From the NCBI GenBank assembly GCA_903813345.2, contig CAIIXF020000003.1:242730-306729 (forward strand): a stretch of 64,000 bases of DNA. The letters are read 5' to 3'. The notes beneath the pieces were generated by a model. It was not told the origin of the DNA and ran no database searches. It saw only the letters and a program-made list of their open reading frames with translations. The position numbers and the translations under genes were made by a program. This document shows positions 21,540-33,854 of the stretch, in pieces (position 1 is the stretch's first letter; every line of letters begins with the position of its first letter). The DNA is from Owenia fusiformis. Lineage: Eukaryota; Annelida; Polychaeta; Sabellida; Oweniidae.

Positions 21540-21961
21540 TACATGGGCTCCTTCAAAGATGAGGCTAATGCAAAATCAATGATCTTCCCATGTGTGTTGC
21601 TGATCAAGATGTAATTGTTCGTATTGACATCATTTTGGGTCATTCCTCTCATGTGAATTTCCTTGAGGGCTGATGTCAGACATTGGCACCGACACAGAAA
21701 ATCATTGTGAGTGAGTTTATAATTGTCCTGCTGTCATAATACACGCTTAAGTGAAGAGCGCCTGCTCGTCTCCATGTGGATGAAGTCTGTCATTAGAGTT
21801 GTAGTTGCAGGGATCGCCACTAGTTGTTGAACGTTTCTGATGTCCCGCACGTGTAGTAGGCAAATTGTGATCGCGACATATTCCCTCACCTGTCGTTCCA
21901 CAATAATTCCACATTTGTAATCAAATAAGAGCTTTACTATTTTTAATAATGCTATGTTCAT
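21540..21961 (-). pseudogene. Second kinase-domain pseudogene of the same family
   Basis: One minus-strand frame, broken by a single in-frame TGA after SSLKRVL (near 21750), reads from the N-lobe to the activation loop. It includes HVRDIRNVQQLVAIPATTT (beta4-beta5 region), ALKEIHMRGMTQNDVNTNN (catalytic loop, 21617-21650), and KIIDFALAS (DFG position, 21560-21585). The catalytic Asp is kept in QND. The Lys two residues later is Val, and DFG reads DFA, so the product would be catalytically doubtful even without the stop. Loop form (xND...N) and 3' flank tie it to the 16-17 kb pseudogene. The glycine loop and C-lobe are absent. Confidence 0.65.
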
Positions 21962-23361
21962 AATAAAACTAGATCTGTCTTTGAGTAGTTGCTTCTGTTC
22001 AAAGTATTTCCAAACATTTAGAATTTAACTGAAAGTAAATCGAATTTCATTTCCTGAGCATTCATTGATGCTTTCTGTTCTTCACTTTTGCATTTAGAAA
22101 TGATATATTTCACATAATTAACATAATTAGAGAAATGCAATCCTGTAAGCAAAAACATGAACCAAGCTCATCCAGTACCTTAATAGTCAAAATGGAACAC
22201 GAGTCATATTCTTTATAATTAGATGGGCAGAATAATGGTATACGAGACAATAACAAAATGGAAGTGAATAAAAATTCAGTTTTCAGGATTATTTTGACAT
22301 TTCAAAAACAAGAAACCATAAAAAAGCTCATATCAATTACAAGTGCGACAAAACGCTCCATTTCCGCTACCATCACATCCTACCATGACTCATCTTTATT
22401 TTTTTATTATACTTAGGCTTAGTCATGTATATATGTTTGTATTATTGACTAGCTTCTGAAACACCTCTTCACTAAGGAACATTTAAAGAAGGCCAATGGA
22501 GTAGAAGGTTCTGTGATTTCTTGTTGTGTCATTGCCCTAAATTGCATACCAGGGGGGTGGTTTGGCCAACTAATGAATACAACTCAGTGAGAGTTGTATT
22601 CATTAATTCAAGTTGCTTTGTGTTTCAATCTCCATGATGTCTCCTTCTGAGTAAGTTCTTTTGCAACCTTATTAACCTTATTAATGGCTGAATTAAAAAA
22701 AATAATGGCTGAATAGTAAGATACAATAATGTTTTTTTTATAAATCACATATGTTACTTACAATACAGTTTTTAACATATACTTTCCCATCCATTATCTT
22801 TGTGGAAGTCCTTGGTTGAGGTTTGAGTAATCTGCTACAAGGTTTTTATAGAATACCTGAATTTGAACCGAATCAAAATTATGTTTGGGCAACCTGAGCC
22901 TAACTTGTGAAACCTAACCTGTGAAACCTAACCTTAGTGAAGAAAAAAAAAATGTTTCATTTATATCTCTGTAATTATTACACCAATTTTAATGAAGTAA
23001 AAACTGTTAAAACGATCAATTCAATCTGTTTTAACACATAATTCCAAGAATTAATGAACATGTAGTTATCTCGCTATTTACCCAAACAAAACATGAGTAA
23101 ACTGAAAATGACAAAAATGTATGGCGCGTCGGCCGGTAAATCAATAAACATGTCTATTTACACTAGTTATTTAAAGTAATCTTACACAAAAACGAAAACA
23201 CATTTTTGCATAAAATAAAAACTATAATATTGGCAAAAGCCTGTTCTTTTTAACCATGTTAAATGTTCTATGAAAAATATGAGAAATAAACATGAAATTA
23301 ATTAATGACAATAAATAAATAAAAATTGTGATCCGGCTCTTCAGGATTCATTGTAGTCCTT
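21962..23361. other. Intergenic DNA with one possible exon
   Basis: Frame 22449-22560 (+) reads LLKHLFTKEHLKKANGVEGS after an AG at 22450. This has some likeness to the start of BEN domains, but it is too short to call. The direct phrase GTGAAACCTAACCT is repeated near 22909-22935. A perfect hairpin at 22571-22605 is reported separately. Otherwise AT-rich and empty. Confidence 0.3.
22571..22605. repeat. Perfect 15-bp hairpin with 5-nt loop
   Basis: TAATGAATACAACTC, loop AGTGA, then the exact complement. No coding frame uses it. It could be a short palindrome left by a foldback element, or chance. Confidence 0.8.
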
Positions 23362-23560
23362 CTATGAACGCCTGGACATAAGGACAAAAAGGAGTGGCTC
23401 TTGCTTCACCACTTTGTCTCTATTCTTGAGGAAGGTGTGTATAGAGAACAGCTGAGTGAACAGACGGTTATAATAATGTAAAAACATATCATTAAATGTA
23501 GCTAGTGTTTCTCCCTTGCTTTGGAATAATTCGAATTCATGAGTACAGAACATGTTGTAA
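23362..23560 (-). CDS. Possible terminal exon, unrecognised
   Basis: The minus frame reads FCTHEFELFQSKGETLATFN ... FTQLFSIHTFLKNRD and stops after LMSRRS. Composition is protein-like and the frame is unbroken for 64 codons. No family was recognised with confidence and no acceptor stands out. Confidence 0.25.
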
Positions 23561-23833
23561 ACATCACGACCATTCCAAATGTTTACCTCGTTCGAAAATA
23601 ACTGTTATTGTATTCCTGGAGTAAGGGCCATCAAAAAAACATAATTATACTTACATCCATGATGGATAAAAGGGGTACAGGCTAAAGGTACCCAACACGA
23701 TATAAGTCCAATTTATCCTGCAATTGTGCATCTTATTTCCACATTCCTGACATTTACACTTCTTTTTCTTTGCATTATCTTTTTAGACCAAATTTGTGTA
23801 TTATCTGTAGCACGGTGTTCAACCCAAATGCTC

Positions 23834-24139
23834 TTAGTTAAAACGAGCCTCCTCCTTGGCTAAAGATGAAATTAATGTATTGTACTCTTTGATAAAACTA
23901 TTTGAAAAGGAAAAGTCCTTACTTATAATCGTAGTTGTCAATTTGGTACCAACCATTGTGAAAGAAAAGTACAAAAGTCCTGCAGGAGAAGGAAAATTAA
24001 GAGAATATAACAACATCAGTTTTAAAAAAGAATCATTAAGTTTTCCTCTTCTCCTGGATATGATTTTGAGTATAAGTTCTTCTGGCATGTAAAATAAAAG
24101 ACTGTCCGAAATTAAGACATACCAGTCTTCTTCTTCCAT
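23834..24139 (-). CDS. Hypothetical 101-residue ORF
   Basis: An ATG-initiated minus-strand ORF starts MEEEDWYVLISDSLLFYMPE and ends KEEARFN before a stop. It has both acidic and hydrophobic stretches. No motif is recognised. It ends next to the boundary of copy A (24161). It could be a short gene, an exon or chance. Confidence 0.25.
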   Translation of the reverse strand: MEEEDWYVLISDSLLFYMPEELILKIISRRRGKLNDSFLKLMLLYSLNFPSPAGLLYFSFTMVGTKLTTTIISKDFSFSNSFIKEYNTLISSLAKEEARFN

Positions 24140-26519
24140 TGCGTCTATGGAATAATAATCTTATTCTTTCCTTTGATTGTCGTATTAAGCTGCGCTGCAC
24201 GCATAACGTTAAGATTGTTAAAACATTAAAAACAAAACTTTATTTTCTTTCAATTTACATAAAAATGAAACAGATTAGATTCGAATTTCAGTCACACCAT
24301 TCACTGGTCAAAGGAAGTACAAATATCTAGACTCATCAAATGTCTGAGAATTAGATAACTGTCTGGGATCCAATGAATAGCCAAAACGCTCAAAAAATCT
24401 CTGACTGAAAGCTGGCTACGTCGATCGGTGCACTCCTTGATGCATTGGCCAACTCCAACGTGGATCGGAGAATGCATCATGATAAACCATGACATCTCAT
24501 TTCTTCTAAGAAATGTACAGTACTGATCATGCCTGAAATCACACCGGCACGCGCCTAGGCGTTTTGTGTTTTGGAATGAAAAGATTTGATGGTGTTAATT
24601 TATTTTTATATTGGAATGTATCCGGGGGCTGGGGGGATAGCAATGGCCAAAATTTGACGAAGTAAGTTTTCAGTCGTATATTTTTTAAAAGAAAATGAAC
24701 AATTCAGTCTCTCCGCAATCTGTTTTCAAATACGAGTTAAATAAAACAGTATCACGGCTGTGGTCAAAATATTTGTCACCTGCGGGTAGCATGTTATTTT
24801 TCATAAAAAAACACACAAATTATATAATCTATAACTCATATATTTGTTATACGAAAAAACTACCTTTCGATCACAAAACCAGTGAGTACAATATTGATAT
24901 TTTCAGATCTGATGCAATGATCGTACACAAATTGTGATTCAAGTCGGTATTTTAAAAGCAGAAAAGAGATGAGAAATGGTATCAAACATGTCCGACTTCC
25001 TTACCAATATTATTTTTTAATTGAGATAAGGGCTCCGCCTAATCTGACTTTGATGGCTCGAAATCTGTAAATCTGTAAATCGAGAGCCATGTAGCAGTTA
25101 AAAGAGAAAAGCCCATTAGAGTTGAATAAATACATATCAATGAATTATCTGTTCATAATAGTTTTAATATATTTATTCTAATAGGCTAATTGGCACTTAA
25201 ACATGCATTTAATTGCTGTGTTTGGGATTCATAATATTACTAAATACAGTATCTAAAATTGATTATATGAAGTGCACCTGTTATTTTTACATTAAAGATG
25301 ATCTGTTTTATTAGTCGCAACAAAACTTTTTAAGTACATGTAGTATATCCGATCGTACATCAGTGAAGAAGCTACGGCTACCCGTTTTACGTGCAGTATG
25401 GCAATTCTTGAAATACTTGTATTTATTATGAATTACATTATTAGTCCAAAATACACATTTCGTTCAATAAGAAACACATAAAAACGTTCAATACATTATA
25501 TATCACGCCCAGCGATCGGACAAAATGAACGGAGGAGGGAGGTCAGCCCATTTTTGATAGAAAATTCAACAAATCTTCACCAACCCCACCCCCTCCGATC
25601 CGTTCATATTTTCCGATCACCAGGTGCGTCTACAGGTGAATAAAAACAATGTATTGCAAAAACCGTATTGTTATATTAAGATCTAGGAGTATTATAGTAC
25701 TAAGTGTTCGAACGCGGGATTTCTAAACTGCCACCAGACTACTGACTCTATAAAATACGCTTTACTACTAATTATTGAGCGTTCAGTGAACCAGATTTGG
25801 AATCAATAGTTGTAGTCCGTGATAAAATAAACTTGATACATGTTACTTGAATTTCTATCAACTCATTTTTATGATCAGAGATGGTCAAACGCTATATTCT
25901 ATTGACAACGTAACATTCATTTGTCATCGTGACCTGCAGGTCATGCCAACCATCAACATGCAATGGTGTATGTTTACAAAAAAACTTGAAATCAGGAGTT
26001 TTATTTAGACGGGACTTCCCCTTTTTATGTCACCACCAAAAGTGGCCACATATTGTTAAAGTCTCCAACTTTTTTATGTACGGTGTTTAGCGTCTTGATT
26101 CGGCGTTCAGCGTCTGTAACAAATGGCGGGTGGTGACATTTTTCATGTTTATGCCTTGTTTAATATTTAAGGCTCCAAATGAAATATGATATCTGATATC
26201 ATCATGATGTTATCTTATTATATTATTCTGTTTTGCAGGTGCCAATGAGTATGACACACAAGCAGTGACAATTGAGATTTCAAGTCCAGTTTGAAGAACA
26301 ATACGCCGTTCTTCAAGTTATAGCCCAGGGAGTTCAAGTTTATGCATCTTGCCTCAAGTAAAGTGTTAGCCCTTAAAGACAGGACCGTTGGGGAAATGGC
26401 ACAGTTGCTTGATGCAAGAGTAAAACTTTGAAATAACCATAGATAATTTTACAATAGATAAAAGTTTGGCATGCATTATTTTTTTCGTTTCATTATTAGA
26501 TTTGAGAGCAGGTAGACGT

Positions 26520-29341
26520 TTATGTTTATGTTTATGTTTATTTATTATTTGAAATACACACAAAATACAATATATGAACTGGGTGACACTTTAAAAAGTG
26601 TATATTCCCAATATTAGACAAAATAATACATGTGTGTTGTCATACCTATTAAATGCAGTTGGGGACCTGCCTATGTATTCATCTATTTGAACGAAAGTAT
26701 TGGTTTGTCACATCATACTAGACCAAATGAGGTAAAGTTTTGGCATAATGTCAAAAGCGTCTTGAATACAATTATACCAATGAGTGCAAATATACTTACA
26801 ATGTAGTTTGAACATTATTTGGAACAGAGGCAAAATCAGGGGGTACAGCAGAGCTTATAGGAAATATAAGTCAGTTTAGTAAAAAACAAATAACAACAAA
26901 AAAAACCCCACAAAAACAGCATAACTGTATGTGATTGAAATGTTACCATATGGGTCAAATATACTGAGCAATCATATTGAGAGCAGTTTTGTTCTTCGAA
27001 GAAACCAAAAGAGCATACACGAGAGAAAGCATGGTGAGGGCAATGGGTGATAAAGAGACAGCAAAATATCAATTGAGTTAGTATGTTTCCAAAAATAGTT
27101 TTTTTAGTTCTCTTTTAAATGAATAGAGGCTTTTTATTTGTTTAAGTCTTTCTGGTAATTTGTTCCAAAGCTGGGGTACTGAAATGGATATAGATGATTT
27201 ACCATAATTTGTGCGAAATTTAGGTTGATCATAGGTCATTCTATTTCTGGTGTTATAAGGATTTCTTTCATGAACTGTTGTAAAGAGACGAGGGTATATA
27301 CACCTATAGTTATCTAAGTCATTTTTCCATTTGAACATAAATATACATTTCGCTTGCTTATTAATGTCAAAAATAGTAATAAGTTTTAACATTTCAAAAA
27401 GTGGAGAAGAATGTGCTCTATAGTCACTATTTGTTGCAAGACGTACAAACCTTTTCTGGGACAAGTGAAGTGGATTTATTGATGTAGGATTTGCATCCCC
27501 CCAAACAAGATTACCATATATTAGATATGAATAGATCAAGGAGTAGTAAATACTTGTAAACCCTTGAATGTTTAAGATATGCTTAATCTTGTACAAAATA
27601 CCTATGGTCCTTGAAATTTTCATATTAACTGAAGATATGTGATCTTTCCATGTCAAATGTTGGTCAATTATAATGCCTAAAAAACTGATCGTTGAAACTT
27701 GTTCGAGTTTATTGTCATTAAGATATATTTTGAAGTTACTTGGATCATAGTGCTTCTGTCTTGACGTAAAAATGATGTATTTGGTTTTAGAAATGTTTAT
27801 AGAAAGTCTATTAGTCACCAGCCATTCTTCAATATGTTTTAGCTCGGTGTTCAATATATCATTGAGTTCATTTAGATTTTTGCCATTTATCAATATATTA
27901 GTGTCATCTGCAAAAAGAACAAAAAATAACCTTGGAGATGATAAGTATATGTCATTAATATAAACAATGAAGAAAAGGGGACCTAGTATGGAGCCTTGAG
28001 GGATTCCACAGTTAATGGTATTTGGCTCAGAAATAACATCTTTGTATGAAGTTCTTTGAATTCTATTTTTGAAATAACTTTTTACCAAATCAAGTGATAC
28101 GCCACGTATACCATAAAAATATAATTTTTGAAAAAGAATTTCATGGTCGATAGTGTCAAATGCCTTGGAAAAATCTAAAAATAGGCCAATTGAGTATTCT
28201 CTGAGATCAATAGATTTTCTTATTTTTTCAACAAAATTTAGAACAGCCATAAAAGTTGACTTCTTTTCTCTAAATCCAAATTGATTAGAATATAAAATTT
28301 CCATTTTGTCAATAAAAGTAGAAAATCTCCTATGCATTAATTTTTCAAGTAGTTTAGAGAATACAGGAAGGACAGAAATGGGGCGATAATTTGTAAATAA
28401 TTTGTCATTATCTTTTTTATAAATTGGAATGACTTTGGCGGCTTTTAAATGATCTGGAAATATACCATTGCTAAACGATAGATTAAATATATGCAAAAGG
28501 GGCTGTAAGAGTGTGTTACCACACTCCTTTATGACAAACGGCTTAAAGTCATCAAGACCAGCAGCTGAATTTTTCAGATTATTTATTTCAGTTTGGATTT
28601 CATGATGAGATATTGGATTAAGAAATAGAGTAGATTCTGTTTGACCTAAGTTCTGCATGAAATCTAGTGGGTTCTTTTTTGATTTGGGGATTTTTGAAGC
28701 AAGATTCTCACCTACAGTTGAAAAAAAGTTGTTAAATTGATTTGCAATTTGCTGTTTGTCTGTAATTTCAATGTTATTGTGAAGAAAAGATTCAGAAATA
28801 TTGGTTGATTTATTTTTCCTTTGAAGTAATTCATTTAAAATTTGCCAGTTAGCTTTAATATTACCTTGGGTTTTTTGAAATCTATTGTTGTAGTACATTT
28901 TCTGAGAGTTTTTAATTATTCTCTAAGGTTTTTGCATAAGTTTTGTAATTGATTTTATTTGGTTGGGAAGGATTTCTAAGGACCTTTTTATATAATTTGC
29001 TTTTGTTCCTGATGGAAGTAAGAATGGCAGAAGTGACCCACGGTTTATTATTATTATTATAGATCCTTTTTATAGTAGTTTTAAGAGGAAAGCATCTATC
29101 ATAGTGTTTAGTTAAAATATCTTCAAATATATTATATGACGCATTAGAATCATTATTACTTATAACCTCATTCCATAAACATAAACAGGAAAATGGTCTG
29201 AAATATCGTTAAAAATTATACCACATGAGTCTGCCTTAGAGTCATTTGTAAATATGTTATCAATAAGAGTGGCAGAAGTTGATGTGACTCTTGTTGCTTT
29301 GTAGATCAGGGGAACTAGGTTAAATGAAGAAAAATTATACT
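26520..29341 (-). mobile_element. Non-LTR retrotransposon (LINE), 5'-truncated
   Basis: Flanked by the 5-bp duplication GACGT (26515-26519 and 29342-29346). Copy B has the uninterrupted site at about 52090, so both ends are exact. The 3' end (low coordinates) is a tail of ATAAAC-type repeats. The 5' part (about 29150-29341) encodes the end of an APE-type endonuclease (SATLIDNIFTN ... ISDHFPVYV), followed by frames broken near 29165 and 28920, then a long intact RT frame. Length is 2.82 kb, so the N-terminal part of the endonuclease is missing. RT motifs suggest a CR1/L2/Rex-type clade. Confidence 0.9.
27078..28898 (-). CDS. Reverse transcriptase of the LINE
   Basis: A 606-codon minus-strand frame. 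NYRPISVLPVFSKLLEKL lies near residue 170, LFLDFSKAFDTIDHEIL (motif A, catalytic Asp) near 240-256, GIPQGSILGPLFF (motif B) near 298-310, and FADDT (YxDD equivalent) near 329-333. A C-terminal thumb/connection part follows, with WNKLPERLKQIKSLYSFKRE near the end. It would copy the element RNA at a nicked target site. The frame is uninterrupted, but upstream stops disconnect it from the endonuclease, so the copy is probably not autonomous. The first Met is arbitrary; the natural ORF would start further upstream. Confidence 0.9.
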   Translation of the reverse strand: MYYNNRFQKTQGNIKANWQILNELLQRKNKSTNISESFLHNNIEITDKQQIANQFNNFFSTVGENLASKIPKSKKNPLDFMQNLGQTESTLFLNPISHHEIQTEINNLKNSAAGLDDFKPFVIKECGNTLLQPLLHIFNLSFSNGIFPDHLKAAKVIPIYKKDNDKLFTNYRPISVLPVFSKLLEKLMHRRFSTFIDKMEILYSNQFGFREKKSTFMAVLNFVEKIRKSIDLREYSIGLFLDFSKAFDTIDHEILFQKLYFYGIRGVSLDLVKSYFKNRIQRTSYKDVISEPNTINCGIPQGSILGPLFFIVYINDIYLSSPRLFFVLFADDTNILINGKNLNELNDILNTELKHIEEWLVTNRLSINISKTKYIIFTSRQKHYDPSNFKIYLNDNKLEQVSTISFLGIIIDQHLTWKDHISSVNMKISRTIGILYKIKHILNIQGFTSIYYSLIYSYLIYGNLVWGDANPTSINPLHLSQKRFVRLATNSDYRAHSSPLFEMLKLITIFDINKQAKCIFMFKWKNDLDNYRCIYPRLFTTVHERNPYNTRNRMTYDQPKFRTNYGKSSISISVPQLWNKLPERLKQIKSLYSFKRELKKLFLETY

Positions 29342-29625
29342 GACGTATACAGCAGTGCAGTGAATTATGTTTGTATTTAAAGAAGTTGTTTTTCAGGTGT
29401 TACCAGCGATGATTGCAGGCATGAATACACTTTAAATATATTTCCTAACATATTCCTTCAGTAAATACACCCGTTTGCATGTTTTAAATAAGCCGTAAAT
29501 AAAATGTTTAAACTTTGTTAGCATGGTCTATTAACTAGAACGACCGTCAACCTGTTTAGGTTTTGATTTGTTTTGTTGAAATTAGATTAAGAAATTAGTC
29601 TTTCAAATGTCACCAGTGTCTTTAG

Positions 29626-32600
29626 TACGGAAAGCGAAAGGGGATATACCGCAGAATTTAAAATTCAATGGAGTTTTAACATGGGAGTGATATCACACAC
29701 CGCGGCCCAGTCAGATATATTTCTGCGCACTTTATTTATTTAATTCACTTTGCACAACGCGCCCCCTGTAATTCATTCAGTGCGCAATTAAAAATTGTTT
29801 ATGAGTGATATCGCACACCGCGGCCCAGTAAGATCGAGCTGCGCACTTTATTTATTAACACACTCAAAATATCGCGCTGAAGCTTGTATATGCTGGCGCA
29901 ATGTAATTATAGTTTTCTGTTAATAAATGCCCAACAAGAAACGGTAGCACAACGAATTCAACTTTTTTCGAAAGACTGCAGACTTGACCTGCGAAATTGT
30001 AATTTTGGATCACAGTGATGCCTCTAGAGAGGATATCTATGAGAATTACAGATTATAGTGCGCAGAATTATAAAGTCAAACTGACCTCAAAATGGTAGTA
30101 CACAGTGTACACTGCCATCTTTCAATAAAGTAACTACAGACCTTCGTATACAAAATACCAGAATGATTGATGTAATACCTGTATACCATTTCTTCTGGGA
30201 GAAGTTCCTATATGTATTCCATGGCCGTAGCCAGGGAGCCTCACCCCCCTCCCCCTTGCCAAATATTCTTTCAAAATCATGCAGTTTTTCACCATTCTTA
30301 GCACTTTTCGCATGATTTTTTTGCCATAACTGTCAAAAAGCTCCCCCCTCTTGGCAAAATCTCCCCCTTGGTAAAACCACTCCCCCAGGTTAATCCAGGA
30401 TACGGGTCTGTATTCTTAGACGAGATTGTTCAAGAACATAAGGTAGACATAAGTGCCACCTGTTAAAAGCTAGGAGATCTTTTCTAAGTTATTAAGTCAT
30501 TTATCAGCAGACTGGTAATTGTATCCCCCACCCACTTCAAACTCCATACACTAACATACTATTACAATTTTATCTGTGTTTATTTGACTGTAGAAGGTGT
30601 ACATTCATAGCATTGAATTGCATTTCATTGCATTGTATTGTATTGTATAGCACATCATTGTATTGTATTGTACTGCATTTTATTGTATTGCACTGCATTG
30701 TATTGTATTGCACTGCATTGTATTCTATTGCATTATATTGTACTGTATTGCACTGTATTATATTATATTGCACTGCATTGTACTTTATTGCACTGCATTG
30801 TACTTTATTGCACTGCATTGTATTGTACTGCAGTGTACTACATTGTATTGAGCTGCATTGTATTGTATTGCACTGCATTATAATGTATTGCACTGTACCA
30901 CATTGTGTTGCACTGCATTGTATTACACTGCATTGTTTTGAATTGCACCGCAATATATTGCACTGCACCATATTGTATTGCATTGCAGTGCACTGCATTG
31001 TATTATATTGCACTGTATTGTATTGCACAGTATTGTATTGCATTGTCTTGAATTACACTGCATTTTATTGCACTGCATTGTATTTTATTGCACTGCATTG
31101 TATTGTACTGCAGTTTACTGTATTCTATTACACAGCATTGTTTTGTATTGTACTGTATTGTATTGAATTGCACTGTATTGTATTTTATTGCACTGCATTG
31201 CACTACATTGTATTGCACTGTATTGAACTGCGATGTATTGTATTGTACTGTATTGTATTGCACTACACTGAACTGCGATGTATTGTATTGCACTGCACTG
31301 TATTGAACTGCGATGTAGTGTATTGCACTGTACCACATTGTATTGCACTGCATTGTATTGAAATTAACTACATTGTAACTGTATTGTATTTTATTGCACA
31401 GCATTGCACTACATTGTATTGCACTGTATTGAACTGCGATGTATTGCACTGTATTGAACTGCGATGTATTGTACTGTACCACATTGTGTTGCACTGTACC
31501 ACATTGTGTTGCACTGTATTGTATTGCACTGTATTGTATTGCACTGTATTGTATTGCACTGCACTGAACTGCGATGTATTGTATTGCACTGCACTGAACT
31601 GCGATGTATTGTATTGCACTGCACTGTATTGAACTGCGATGTAGTGTATTGCACTGCATTGTATTGCACTGTACCACATTGTATTGCACTGCATTGTATT
31701 GAAATGAACTACATTGTAACTGTATTGTATTTTATTGCACTGCATTGCAATACATTGTATTGCACTGTATTGAACTGCGATGTATTGTATTGCACTGCAT
31801 TGTATTGCACTGTACCACATTGTGTTGCACTGTATTGTATTACACTGCATTGCTTTGTATTGCACAGCAATATATTGCATGGCACCATATTGTATTGCAC
31901 TGCATTGCAATGTACTGCATTGTATTATATTGCACTGTATTGTATTGCACAGTATTGTATTGCATTGTCTTGATTTACACTGCATTTTATTACACTGCAT
32001 TGTATTTTATTGCAGTGTAATGTATTGTATTGCACAGCATTGTATTGTATTGCACAGTATTGTATTGCATTGTCTTGATTTACACTGCATTTTATTACAC
32101 TGCATTTTATTACACTGCATTGTATTTTATTGCAGTGTAATGTATTGTATTGCACAGCATTGTATTGTATTGCACTGTGTTGTATTGCATTGTATTGAAT
32201 TGTACTGTATTGTATTTTATTGCACTGCATTGCACTACATTGTATTGCACTGTATTGAACTGCGATGTATTGTATTGCACTGCATTGTATTGCACTGTAC
32301 CACATTGTATTGCACTGCATTGTATTGAAATGAACTACATTGTATTGCACTGCACGGCATTGTTTTGCACTGCACGGCATTGTTTTGCACTGTATTGCAT
32401 TGCACTGCATTGTATTGAATTATATTGCACTGTATTGTATTGCATCGTATTGCACTGCATTTTATTGTATTATATTGCACTACATTGTGTTGTATCATAT
32501 TGCTCTGCATTGTATTGCATCATATTGCATCATATTGCACCGCATTGTATTACATCATATTGCACCACATTGTATTGCATCATATTGCACTGCATTGTAT

Positions 32601-33255
32601 TGCATCATATTCCGTATTTACCATTTCGTTACAGTTTTATTACATAAAATGTTATTTATAAGATCATAATTTTCAAACATTGAAAATATTTTATACAATA
32701 TCAATTAAAAGATATGAAATGGCCCAAAATAATATATTTAATAATATATATAATAATAATAATATATATAATGGAACCCTTTGCAAGGGTCACTTCAACA
32801 TAACGCTACGTGTAATCTGTATGCATACGCCCTCTTTTAATGAACATTATCTTTGAAACCATATAAGAATCGAATCTGATAAAAGTGCGCATCATGGTCC
32901 TGGATGTGCTGCGTGCTAGAATCAGGAAATCTCAAAGTTTTCCTCGTTAGAGCCATCAATATTATCCAAAATTGTAATTTCGCTGGTTCACTGCGCAGTC
33001 TTTCGAAAAAAATCAAATTTGTGGTGCTACGAATTTTTATTCGTTATTTATTCACAGATAATCATTTTTTCATCGCGCACTGAATGCCGGAATTTCTGCG
33101 CACTTTATTTTAATTAACTTTGCAAAACGCGGCCCCTGTAATTCATTCAGTGCGCGATGAAATCTATCTGACTGGGCCGCAGTGTGTGATATCACTCCCA
33201 TGTTAAAACTCCATTCGATTTTGAATTATGCGCATGTCCCCTATAGCTTTCCGTA
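29626..33255. mobile_element. 3.6-kb non-autonomous TIR transposon with satellite core
   Basis: Flanked by the 6-bp duplication CTTTAG (29620-29625, 33256-33261), present once in copy B (51815-51820). Termini are TACGGAAAGC and its complement. The inverted arms run inward for about 300-400 bp with moderate divergence and share GTGATATCACACAC and GCGGCCCAGTCAGATA. Inside the left arm there are two subterminal copies of a CTGCGCACTTTATTTAT unit (29717-29850). No transposase ORF. The 30.6-32.6 kb interior is a pentanucleotide satellite. A 6-bp duplication excludes Tc1/mariner (TA) and hAT (8 bp); the superfamily is open. Confidence 0.85.
30611..32615. repeat. 2-kb degenerate pentanucleotide satellite (YTGYA)n
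   Basis: Steps of five bases, TTGTA/TTGCA/CTGCA, run almost without break. Larger blocks recur as a higher-order pattern: the phrase GTATTGAACTGCGATGTA appears many times, often followed by a GTACCACATTG block. All frames on both strands are largely free of stops because 15 bp encodes five residues, giving artefactual LHCIVLYC and QYNTVQC proteins. Not coding. Confidence 0.95.
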
Positions 33256-33854
33256 CTTTAGGGTTGAGGTTTCACGTCGGTTTAAATTAGAATAATTCTT
33301 TACTATCTGGTTTTGTTTGCTTCATTGTGAAATGTTCATCGAATTGTTATTTTTCGAATCATTTCCATTTCGTTACATAAGTTATTTGGAATAAATTTAA
33401 TTTCAGCTAAAATGCAGGGTAGTGCATGGCTGTTTTTGAAACTTCAAAATTTTGTTTTGACGTTTTGTTGCTTATCACCGTATTAATTATGAGCACAAGT
33501 TTTTATGTTTGTTTATTTGTTTTTATTTCTTATACAAGTACAAGTAAGTTATACATTGCAAGTCACACCCGTAGCAAACCCTGCATTGCCTTACAAAGTT
33601 TACATGAGCAGTTTCGAGAAACATTAGAATATGGGAGGGGTTCAAGAAGAGACCCGGTGTAAAAGGGTAGGAGGTCCAGACAGTATCTGTTGGAATGTTA
33701 TATATTTCCCTATCCATTATATGATAGGCGTATGCATGAGTGGAGGGTTGTGGAAATAGGGCCTCGTGAGGCTTCCCAAGTTTGTTGCCTAGGCATTTTG
33801 GATGTTCTTGCAAAACCCCATCAATAGCAGCAAGTTGCTTTTGATCACATACTT

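Larger units (their letters stand above)
24161..33771 (+). repeat. Copy A of a 2.8-kb repeat, interrupted by two elements
   Basis: Pieces 24161-26519, 29342-29625 and 33256-33771 align in order with the inverse of 51275-54045 (copy B). Homology begins at CTTATTCTTTCC and stops at GGGCCTCGTGAG. Differences are a LINE and a TIR element inserted only in A, and about 390 bp (26030-26410) absent from B. The B version there looks like a deletion, because the third, diverged copy at 47.2 kb keeps the flank of that segment. Within the extra part, GTCACCACC...GGTGGTGAC (26038-26148) forms a small foldback. No ORF of note. The unit's own ends show no TIR, so its class is unresolved. Confidence 0.9.

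Noticed and set aside
22449-22560. BEN-domain exon
   Set aside because: Only about 20 residues resemble the domain start, and splice support is thin.
30570-32669. Many long Cys/Leu/Tyr- or Gln/Asn/Cys-rich ORFs on both strands
   Set aside because: They are all translations of the pentanucleotide satellite; every frame is open on both strands.
33426-33662. 78-codon hydrophobic ORF in copy A
   Set aside because: Lies in the repeat shared with copy B, where the frame is not preserved as a protein pattern.
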